Source of the DNA: Methanosarcinaceae archaeon
GTDB lineage: Archaea; Halobacteriota; Methanosarcinia; Methanosarcinales; Methanosarcinaceae
DNA length: 61,035 nt
Direction of reading: 5' to 3'
NCBI GenBank assembly: GCA_030611265.1
Contig: JAUWQD010000012.1
Coordinates: forward strand, 1 to 61,035
Part shown: piece after piece, positions 54,905-61,035 of the stretch
Numbering within the stretch: the stretch's first letter is position 1
How the letters are laid out: every line of letters begins with the position of its first letter
The notes under the pieces: model-generated
Told to the model about the DNA's origin: nothing
What the model saw: the letters and a program-made list of their open reading frames with translations, nothing else
The model's database searches: none
Made by a program: the position numbers and the translations under genes

Positions 54905-55707
54905 CTATTCCAGATACTCCACTGTTGTCTTTGCAGATTTGTATAATTCCATAAGATCATGTACCTCTTCCGGCAGATTTGTGCTCACAGGCAGCCCCAG
55001 TTCAATTGCCTCTGCCGCAGATATCGGTGCTATGTGAACCATCTCACCACTGACCAGTTTGTTGACTACATTTTTTAGTTTATCCTCATCTTCTATGGAA
55101 CCCGCAAGCAGTTCTAAAACAACATCACGTGTGAGTTTCATTGCCTTTTGCGATATATCACTCATTACGAATGTAATATCATCGGCTTCTGTTCCTTTCT
55201 GTGATGCGGCATATATCCACGAAGGTGCAGGAAACGTTCCGCGAATGAGATCCCCGACCGGAGGGTCGATCGGTCCAATTGCCGCCTCGCTGTCCATTAT
55301 GATCTCATCTGCCGCAAGTGCGATTATCGTGCCGCCGGACATCAAATAATGTGGTATCATGACCCTTGTATGTCCTTTGTGATCCTTTAGTGCACGTGCG
55401 ATCTGGATGCTGGCATGCATATGCCCGCCAGGCGTGTGTAGTATCAGGTCGATAGGACGTCACCTGCTTTTCGAATGCCGCGAAGTATCTGTTCGGCATC
55501 CTCTATATCTATGAACTGGTATATCGGAACCCCGAACATCGAGATCGCCTCTTTCCTGTGTATCATTGTCAATACCCTGGTGCCCCATTGCCGTTCCATA
55601 TTGTTGATATGTGCAAGCCGCTTTCTCTTTACGGCTCGTATTTGTGACTGGGGATAGACAAATACATACAGAAAGAACAGCACAGCCAGAAATATAAGTA
55701 TGTCCAT
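54905..55707 (-). pseudogene. SDH/ClpP-class membrane serine protease, frameshifted
   Basis: Two frames together make one family protein. The upstream part (start ATG 55707) begins MDILIFLAVLFFLYVFVYP, an N-terminal membrane anchor, and reaches AGD. The downstream frame continues PIDLILHTPGGHMHASIQIA, then YLMSGGTIIALAADEIIMDS, where the Ser is the expected nucleophile, and IGPIDPP. Inserting one base near 55455-55460 joins them. It is either a real inactivation or a sequencing error. An intact protein would be a crotonase-fold (SppA-like) protease, about 267 residues. Confidence 0.8.
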
Positions 55708-55754
55708 TATGGTAATTTCATTGATCGATATCAAACAACTTCCCCCATGATCAC

Positions 55755-55788
55755 GCGTTATCTTCCGTGTTATCTTCCGTGTTATCAT
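55755..55788. repeat. Short tandem repeat upstream of the SDH gene
   Basis: TATCTTCCGTGT occurs twice in a row, with partial copies at both sides. It lies in the leader of the SDH-protease gene. Possible slippage site or operator; nothing more can be said. Confidence 0.4.
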
Positions 55789-55857
55789 ATTGATAACTTT
55801 CCAATGGTCTTGCCATTATAGGGATTTCTGAAATAGCACTTATTTTGCAATATTAGA

Positions 55858-55953
55858 TTACGTGTTTTCTACCTTAAAGATCAACCTCTTACCATCTGTA
55901 TCTTTAACCTGTTTTTCATTGTTCATCCAGTTACAAAGATTTTCAATTCTCAT
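55858..55953 (-). CDS. Small ORF inside the inverted-repeat element
   Basis: 31 codons: MRIENLCNWMNNEKQVKD, then a basic-hydrophobic end. Its ATG directly follows the stop of the 84-residue frame. Too short to identify; it may be the tail of a formerly longer protein split by a stop. Confidence 0.25.
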   Translation of the reverse strand: MRIENLCNWMNNEKQVKDTDGKRLIFKVENT

Positions 55954-56208
55954 TCATTGTGCTTCATTTCTGATGGTTGCAAGTTCCACAGTTTTAGTTG
56001 AAGAATCCATCGTTATCTTCCCTAGAAGTCTGTAAAGAATTTTCTTTGCATGATTCACTTTCATAGGTTGATCATCAGAGGATATCCATTTTGTTAATTC
56101 GGAGTTAGCATCAGCGACCGCCTCCTTAACAGCAATATTGAAAGTCGTAGACGCATTGTTGGCAACATAAAATGAATATGAAGCGTTCTTTATATACTTG
56201 AGCATCAT
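55954..56208 (-). CDS. Hypothetical protein inside the inverted-repeat element
   Basis: 84 residues, not recognised. It opens MLKYIKNASYSFYVANNAST and is mostly helical and polar, without membrane segment. Its start codon lies within a few bases of the right terminal repeat, so the whole frame is carried by the element. A plausible TATA box for MC1 (TTTATATAC, near 56189) lies within its first codons on the other strand. Confidence 0.4.
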   Translation of the reverse strand: MMLKYIKNASYSFYVANNASTTFNIAVKEAVADANSELTKWISSDDQPMKVNHAKKILYRLLGKITMDSSTKTVELATIRNEAQ

Positions 56209-56245
56209 TTAGAAATCCCTATACTACTCTTATGAGGTAAATGAT

Positions 56246-56530
56246 ATGTCTGAAACAAAAAATTTTGTGTTAAGAGATGTGAAGGGAAATGAACATGGTG
56301 TATTCACCGGGAAACAACCAAGACAGGCAGCTCTTAAAGCCGCAAACAAGGAAAAAGGTACAAAGTCCAAACCTGTGACCCTTAGACTGCGAGAGCGTGG
56401 AACTAAGAAAGTCCATGTTTTCAATGGATGGAAAGAGGTCGTTGATGCACCAAAGAACAAGCCTGCATGGATGGCTGATAAAGTCAACAAGCCCTTCGTG
56501 AAAAAAGTTTGTATCGAAAAACTCGAATGA
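56246..56530 (+). CDS. Methanogen chromosomal protein MC1
   Basis: 94-residue DNA-bending chromatin protein of Methanosarcinales and haloarchaea. The whole sequence follows the family: NFVLRDVKGNEHGVFTGKQP, RQAALKAANKEKGTKSKP, LRLRERGTKKVHVFNGWKE and KPAWMADKVNKPFVKKVC. It binds DNA as a monomer and bends it sharply. RBS GAGGT precedes the ATG. The inverted-repeat element ends in its promoter region. One Cys near the C-terminus. Confidence 0.97.
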   Translation: MSETKNFVLRDVKGNEHGVFTGKQPRQAALKAANKEKGTKSKPVTLRLRERGTKKVHVFNGWKEVVDAPKNKPAWMADKVNKPFVKKVCIEKLE

Positions 56531-56593
56531 GTTTAGGATATTTTGTTATGTGAAATTAGACCCATTGTGGGGAATGGGTCTGTACCTTTTTTA

Positions 56594-58630
56594 TCACTTC
56601 AAATTACTTTTTTTTGAATCGTCACTTTCAGCACTCTCATTAGGTGCAACAAATAACCCTTCCACCTCAGCAATCTTATTCGGTGTTCCGAGTAGAACAA
56701 GCACATCACCCGGACAAAGCCTTATACTCGCATCAGGATTGGATGAAGTCTCCCCGCCTCGGCATGATGCTATCAAGGTGACACCATGTTTCTTCCTGAG
56801 TTCGACCTGTGCTAACGTTTTACCGGATACATACGAGCCTTTTTCAACCCTGATCGTACTCACATCAAGATCGGATAGATTCAATTTCAGGTCACAGAAA
56901 TCACTCGACTCCCGGGACAAGTTACGAAACATCTCATAGCCATCAGCCCGCACCTCAGCCATGAATGTCTCGATGATGTCTTTTGGTATGAGATATTTCT
57001 TAAGGACACGTACGAAGATCTCAACAGATGTCTCAAATTCCTGCGGAACTACTTCATCTGCTCCAAGGTCATACAGTGGTCCCATCTCCTGAAGATATCG
57101 GGTTCGTGTGATCATGTGAAGTTTTGGGCTTAGCCGGCGGGCAGTCGATATGATCCTTCGGGTTGCTAAAGGATCGGAAATGCCAAGCACCATTACCCTT
57201 GCATCCTTTATGTTCACATGTTTAAGAACTGCCTCTTGTGTCGCATCTCCATAGTAGATCAATTCATCTTTTGATCTTTCGCTTAAGACAGTATCAGGAT
57301 TCATCTCAATGATGACATACGGTATGCCTGCAACACGTGCAGCCCGCGCTACATTTCGTCCGTTTATTCCAAAACCAATGATAACAAGATGGTCTTTGAG
57401 TTTGATCTTTTTAGTTTGCTCGTTCATCTTTACAGGATAAAGACCGGATTTTATTCTCTTTGGAAGTGGCAGTCGCATCACAGAATCTGCAATATGGGGT
57501 GATGCGCTTATAATGAATGGCGTAGCAGCCATTGTAACGACAGATACCGACAGAAAGAGCTGGTATGTATCCCAGGACAGCAATCCATATTCAATGCCGA
57601 ATTTTGAAAGAATGAATGAGAATTCCCCAACCTGCACAAGTGCCAGACTGACCAGGATGGTTGTCCTGAGCGGATATCCAAGTACAGCGGTTGCAAATCC
57701 TGCTATAATTGCTTTTAACGAAAGAACTCCCAATGCAATAAGGAAAATAAGTCCCGGCTGCTGAAGAAGGAAATTGATGTCCAATAACATACCGATCGAA
57801 ACGAAAAAGAAGCTCATGAACACATCACGAAACGGCAGGATATTGCCAATTGCCTGATGGCCATATTCTGATTCTGAGATGATAAGCCCTGCCAAAAATG
57901 CACCAAGAGCAAGGGAGAGTCCTGTACTGTATGTGAACAGCGCGACTGAAAAACAGATGAATATAATACTAAGCAAAAAAAGTTCACTGTTACGTGTTTT
58001 GACAATTTGGTGCAGTAGTTGTGGAACAATCCATCTGGCACTTGCGATTACTACAAAGATCAGTAAGATGCCCATGGCAAGAAAAATGAGGGGTGATTTA
58101 CCGCTGTTTCCAGAGGTTCCTGCCAATAAAGGTGTGAGCAGTATCATTGGAACGATGATAACATCCTGAAAGATTAGGATGGCAAGTGTTGTTCGGCCAT
58201 GTGGGCTGTCCATATCAGCTCGTTCCTGAAGGAGTTTGAGGACAATAGCCGTACTGCTCAGCGCAATCAGAAATCCTATGAAAATAGATTCGCCAGGTTT
58301 TAATCCAAAATAAGTTGCTAGCAGTGCAGTCGCCATAAGTGTTACTAATACCTGGGTTGATCCGCCAAGAAGGACTGCTTTTTTGATCTGCCACATATCT
58401 TTGAGCGACAGTTCCATTCCAATCGTGAAAAGAAGCAGTACAATCCCAATCTCCGCCAATACTTCAATTTCAGCGACACCGCTTATCAGCGCCAGGCCGT
58501 AAGGACCTGCAAACATTCCTGTCAACAGGAGACCTACAATTGATGGTATTCGAAGTCGGTGAGATATAAAAAGGATGATTATGGCCAGTCCAAATATGAT
58601 GATGATTTCATTTAGCAGCAGTGTTTCCAT
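56594..58630 (-). CDS. CPA2-type cation/proton antiporter with TrkA-N and TrkA-C domains
   Basis: 678 residues. Twelve or so membrane segments fill residues 5-385, with LLLFTIGMELSLKDMW near 70, LIALSSTAIVLKLLQERADM near 120 and LGAFLAGLIISESEYGHQ near 240 as family marks. A cytoplasmic Rossmann domain (VIIGFGINGRNVARAARVAG near 415) and a TrkA-C module (about 595-665: VRPGDVLVLLG-like, here LCPGDVLVLLG) follow. It resembles KefB/GerN-type K+ or Na+/H+ antiporters with nucleotide gating. Convergent with MC1 (63 nt). Confidence 0.9.
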   Translation of the reverse strand: METLLLNEIIIIFGLAIIILFISHRLRIPSIVGLLLTGMFAGPYGLALISGVAEIEVLAEIGIVLLLFTIGMELSLKDMWQIKKAVLLGGSTQVLVTLMATALLATYFGLKPGESIFIGFLIALSSTAIVLKLLQERADMDSPHGRTTLAILIFQDVIIVPMILLTPLLAGTSGNSGKSPLIFLAMGILLIFVVIASARWIVPQLLHQIVKTRNSELFLLSIIFICFSVALFTYSTGLSLALGAFLAGLIISESEYGHQAIGNILPFRDVFMSFFFVSIGMLLDINFLLQQPGLIFLIALGVLSLKAIIAGFATAVLGYPLRTTILVSLALVQVGEFSFILSKFGIEYGLLSWDTYQLFLSVSVVTMAATPFIISASPHIADSVMRLPLPKRIKSGLYPVKMNEQTKKIKLKDHLVIIGFGINGRNVARAARVAGIPYVIIEMNPDTVLSERSKDELIYYGDATQEAVLKHVNIKDARVMVLGISDPLATRRIISTARRLSPKLHMITRTRYLQEMGPLYDLGADEVVPQEFETSVEIFVRVLKKYLIPKDIIETFMAEVRADGYEMFRNLSRESSDFCDLKLNLSDLDVSTIRVEKGSYVSGKTLAQVELRKKHGVTLIASCRGGETSSNPDASIRLCPGDVLVLLGTPNKIAEVEGLFVAPNESAESDDSKKSNLK

Positions 58631-58784
58631 TAATAGTCTCCTTGTTTAATAGTCGAAATAATTGGATCATTTGTTGTAATCTTGTATAATATTGTTTATT
58701 AAAATACTATCTGGTCATGTTGTTATTAGAATATATGATGAATTATTTAAACTTAAACCTATATTTTAGATAATTAAGATATCA

Positions 58785-58866
58785 AGAGAATCCTCGCTGA
58801 CGCTCGGATTAACGTACTATTATACCTTTCGATTCGATAAACTTACGAGGGAGGGGCACTCCCTCG
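58785..58866. repeat. REP-like palindrome (copy 3) and adjacent GC hairpin
   Basis: 58785-58814 (AGAATCCTCGCTGACGCTCG then GATTAAC) is a partial, reversed relative of the palindrome at 2308. 58846-58866 is a perfect 7-bp stem CGAGGGA/TCCCTCG with a GGGGCAC loop. Confidence 0.5.
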
Positions 58867-59131
58867 CCGATGCTCGAAAAGACATGTCTGCATTAATTCC
58901 ACCCATTTACCCATTAGTACGCTACGCGCTGAGCTGAAGCGTTCCGCTCCCAGACACCTGCAAGGGCGTCTTCCGGTCCACTGCTAATGAAATTATAGGA
59001 TTGGGCATGGACATAATGTAACGAACTATTGACTGAGAAATAACTTGCTACACAAAATAGCAAATATACATTAAAAACGATAGCTATCGCTAACAGAACA
59101 TGTTTGGTTCGGCCCCATTCACTGTTCAGGC

Positions 59132-59262
59132 TTATTTAACTTTGTATTCCTTATCGTTCTTTAGCACCCAGTATACAACTCTCAGTAATTTAGCCGCCGT
59201 AGCATTAACTGCTGAAGAATAGTCTTTCCCATCGCCACAATGAATTCTTCTTCTTTTTCGAC
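59132..59262 (-). pseudogene. IS110-family transposase C-terminal fragment
   Basis: Read leftward, the frame gives CGDGKDYSSAVNATAAKLLR and VVYWVLKNDKEYKVK then stop, the typical C-terminal helix of IS110/IS116 transposases. The upstream part of the gene is lost where copy C of the inverted-repeat element begins. It is the counterpart of the N-terminal scrap at 13332. Confidence 0.6.
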
Positions 59263-59275
59263 ATCATTTCGTTGA

Positions 59276-59434
59276 TTTATGGTTGGATATCAAGATTTTA
59301 ATGTTCTATGAACAAATATATTCTAAAGCTATATTCTCTGAAAAAACAGTACTGACCTTTAGGTTTTGATGCAAAAATGGCGGATTTTTTGGTGGAACAT
59401 AAACGGCTGACGAAAATCGGTGATAAACAGAAGG
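59276..59434. mobile_element. Diverged partial copy C of the inverted-repeat element
   Basis: GGTTGGATATCA, TATTCTAAAGC.., TTTTGATG.AAAA and GGAACATAAACGGCTGACGA follow the order of copy A 190-332, with many substitutions. It is in the same orientation as copy A. Only the part nearest the CACCGATTTTCG end remains. Confidence 0.6.
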
Positions 59435-59489
59435 AGCTGTTATTCACATCTAATGGGTGGCAGGAAATAGATGACTGGTTTGCCTATAA

Positions 59490-59792
59490 AAGCTCCCGAC
59501 TATACAGTACTTCCGAATAGCCCTACTTCCGGATGTCGAGATCGGCACGCTGCGGGTTGGTGAACGATCGTCCATCGTTGGAAGATCATTGGCTCATATT
59601 GAGTTGAGAAGGAGATATGGAGTTACTTTACTGGCAGTACGTCGAGATTCACAGATATTTCCAAATCCAGACGGAGATATGCGACTTTGTGATGATGATG
59701 TGCTTGTTGTCCTTGGACAACCGGAAAGGATCGTCAGGATCATGGATATGTTGCATGATCCAGACAGAAGAGCAGGTGATCATGGGGAGTAA
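59490..59792 (+). pseudogene. TrkA-C domain remnant of a transporter
   Basis: An open frame without a convincing start encodes LPDVEIGTLRVGERSSIVGR, SLAHIELRRRYGVTLLAVRR and MRLCDDDVLVVLGQPERIVR. It parallels the C-terminal TrkA-C domain of the antiporter at 56594. Everything upstream is replaced by mobile-element debris, so this is probably a 5'-truncated CPA2-type gene. A stand-alone TrkA-C regulator from the TTG at 59589 (67 residues) for the adjacent DUF1538 pair is the alternative. Confidence 0.6.
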
Positions 59793-59795
59793 AAT

Positions 59796-59900
59796 ATGGC
59801 AAATCCGATATATGCGATGAAATCAATTGAGGAAAGGATGGACAGAAGGCAGAAATTGAGGCATCAAAATGGGATTAAGTGGTTTCAAAAAAGAGTTTAA
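59796..59900 (+). CDS. Possible 34-residue small protein
   Basis: MANPIYAMKSIEERMDRRQK then a basic C-terminus. It begins 3 nt after the TrkA-C stop, behind GGGGAG, and overlaps the DUF1538 start in another frame. It may only be a coupling leader. Not recognised. Confidence 0.3.
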   Translation: MANPIYAMKSIEERMDRRQKLRHQNGIKWFQKRV

Positions 59901-60573
59901 ATCCAGTGTAAAATCCCTTTCACCGGCGATAGCGGTGATAGTTTTCTTCCAGATATTTTTTATAAAAATGCCCCTTTCAGAATTCATCCAGATAGTCACA
60001 GGATTGGTCTTCACTGTATCAGGTTTTGTGCTCTTCATTCAGGGTGCGAAGCTCGGGCTTCTACCGATGGGTGAACGGATTGGTGCTTCGTTGATAGAGC
60101 GGCGAGCTATCCTCACAATACTCCTATTCGGATTTCTTTTAGGAGCGGTGTTAACCATTGCAGAGCCTGATGTAAGGTTACTGGCATATCAGGTCGAAAA
60201 GGTGATGGCATCTGACATTTCTCGCGGTGAAATCGTCTATGTCACAGCGCTGGGTCTGGGTATATTTGCCCTTATTGCCCTTCTCAGGATCGTGTTTGAT
60301 ACACCTATCCATTACATCATCATTCCGGGCTACCTCATCTGCTTGATACTGACACTTATATCGTCGGAGGAGTTTCTGGTCAAAGCCTTTGATATGGGTG
60401 CTGTGACCACTGGACCAATGACTGTTCCATTCTTGATAGCCCTTGGAGTAGGTATGGCATCTGTTCTTGGCGGAAGGGATCGGCTAAAGACCGGTTTTGG
60501 CATTATGGCTATTGGTTCCATAGGACCGATCATGGCAATCTTGATATGGGGCATCATTAAGGGGTGGCTATGA
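59869..60573 (+). CDS. DUF1538 membrane protein 1
   Basis: 234 residues, about seven membrane segments. The DUF1538 signature is FVLFIQGAKLGLLPMGERIG near residue 51, followed by GFLLGAVLTIAEPDVRLLAY near 83. The family usually occurs as two adjacent subunits or a tandem fusion and is thought to be a transporter; the substrate is unknown. The ATG lies at the beginning of the first hydrophilic helix. Its stop overlaps the next start (ATGA). Confidence 0.8.
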   Translation: MGLSGFKKEFKSSVKSLSPAIAVIVFFQIFFIKMPLSEFIQIVTGLVFTVSGFVLFIQGAKLGLLPMGERIGASLIERRAILTILLFGFLLGAVLTIAEPDVRLLAYQVEKVMASDISRGEIVYVTALGLGIFALIALLRIVFDTPIHYIIIPGYLICLILTLISSEEFLVKAFDMGAVTTGPMTVPFLIALGVGMASVLGGRDRLKTGFGIMAIGSIGPIMAILIWGIIKGWL

Positions 60574-61035
60574 TCGAAAATGCACTCGAAGTTCTTTTCG
60601 AAGTAACCGGAGCTATAATACCTGTACTGGTTTTAATCCTGTTCTTTCAGATAGTTGTGCTAAAAAAGATACCTCCGGATATCAAAAATATGCTATTAGG
60701 AGTTATGATAGCGGTTTTCGGATTCTTCCTGTTCCTTCTTGGTGCGAAAATGAGTCTGATACCCATGGGCACGATGATTGGAGCTTTTCTCTCAGGGGTT
60801 GATCTACTGTGGGTTGTTCTATTCGCATTTGTACTTGGGATTTCAGTTGTTTTTGCCGAGCCTGCGGTTAATATTCTTGCTTATGAGATAGAGGAGGTCT
60901 CGTCAGGCTATATGCGCAAACGTTTCATCACCCCCACCATCGCGATAGGAGTTGGATTTGCACTGGTTTTCGGGACGCTGAGGATCTTTCATGAGCTACC
61001 TCTTGCCTACATCCTGATACCTGGGTATGTGCTTA
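60570..61035 (+). CDS. DUF1538 membrane protein 2 (partial)
   Basis: The first 155 codons are visible before the window ends. FFLFLLGAKMSLIPMGTMIG near residue 50 and FVLGISVVFAEPAVNILAYE near 84 repeat the DUF1538 signature of the preceding gene. It overlaps that gene by 4 nt (ATGA), so the two are certainly coupled and probably form a heteromeric pair. Confidence 0.82.
   Translation, partial: MIENALEVLFEVTGAIIPVLVLILFFQIVVLKKIPPDIKNMLLGVMIAVFGFFLFLLGAKMSLIPMGTMIGAFLSGVDLLWVVLFAFVLGISVVFAEPAVNILAYEIEEVSSGYMRKRFITPTIAIGVGFALVFGTLRIFHELPLAYILIPGYVL

Larger units (their letters stand above)
55817..56223. mobile_element. 407-bp inverted-repeat element upstream of MC1
   Basis: The left end TATAGGGATTTCTGAAAT and the right end ATTTAGAAATCCCTATA are reverse complements apart from one extra base. 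The outer TA at each end would fit a TA target duplication of the IS630/Tc1 kind. It contains two small minus-strand frames (84 and 31 codons), neither a recognisable transposase. It ends 22 bp before the MC1 start. Confidence 0.55.
58631..59489. other. IS-scarred intergenic region
   Basis: About 860 bp without an intact gene. In order it holds an AT-rich antiporter leader, the third REP-like palindrome (58785-58814), a CGAGGGA/TCCCTCG hairpin, an IS110 C-terminal fragment and copy C of the inverted-repeat element. The stretch 58867-59130 is unassigned. Confidence 0.6.

Overview
The window is archaeal, from a methanogen of the Methanosarcinales, most likely Methanosarcinaceae. The evidence is the chromosomal protein MC1 (56246-56530), formylmethanofuran:tetrahydromethanopterin formyltransferase (Ftr, 43334-44227), the methanofuran tyrosine decarboxylase MfnA, the pterin pyrophosphokinase MptE, an archaeal SepF, an LSm protein, TATA-type promoters and frequent TTG/GTG starts. 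The genus cannot be fixed from the sequence alone.

Layout. (1) 1-454: truncated copy of an inverted-repeat element plus a 117-bp MITE. (2) 487-16319: housekeeping block with ZPR1-like, SepF, PUA, ileS, mptE, DUF373, a methylthioinosine-phosphorylase-like enzyme, a KaiC/RecA-like protein, a DEAD/DEAH helicase, DUF3467, LSm, a winged-helix regulator, tRNA-Glu, nth, a K+ channel and dinB. (3) 16970-34984: about 17.5 kb, all on the + strand, encoding a contractile injection system (eCIS type): DUF4255 terminator, sheath, two tube proteins, a chaperone-like pair with a possible -1 frameshift, LysM tube/baseplate adaptor, gp27-like hub, gp5/VgrG-like spike, PAAR tip, gp25, two baseplate-J-like wedges, a tail-I-like protein, a fibre-like protein and a single-pass membrane protein. 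No capsid, terminase, portal or integrase is present, so it is not a prophage. A small-ORF/GNAT pair resembling a toxin-antitoxin module has been inserted inside it and left a truncated duplicate of a tube gene. (4) 34983-43252: accessory zone with nested inverted-repeat elements, a membrane protein, a HELGH metallopeptidase (candidate effector), a transposase scrap, a dCache plus pentameric-channel-like fusion, a membrane/helical-repeat protein and a GHKL-ATPase/HEPN-like gene flanked by imperfect direct repeats. (5) 43334-58630: core genes ftr, TraB-family, site-2 protease with CBS, mfnA, mutL, mutS, a YgjP-like peptidase, a phosphodiesterase-family protein, a frameshifted SDH/ClpP-class protease, a small inverted-repeat element, MC1 and a CPA2 cation/proton antiporter. 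(6) 58631-61035: IS-scarred gap with an IS110 remnant and a third copy of the inverted-repeat element, a TrkA-C remnant and two tandem DUF1538 membrane proteins, the second cut by the window end.

Functional links. The injection-system genes are tightly spaced, often overlapping, and end in a strong hairpin at 34948-34984, which suggests one main transcription unit. The membrane protein at its end offers a possible envelope anchor, and the metallopeptidase just beyond is the best payload candidate. The other notable elements are the receptor-channel fusion at 37566-39665 and the ATPase-HEPN insertion at 41480-43060, a candidate defence gene.
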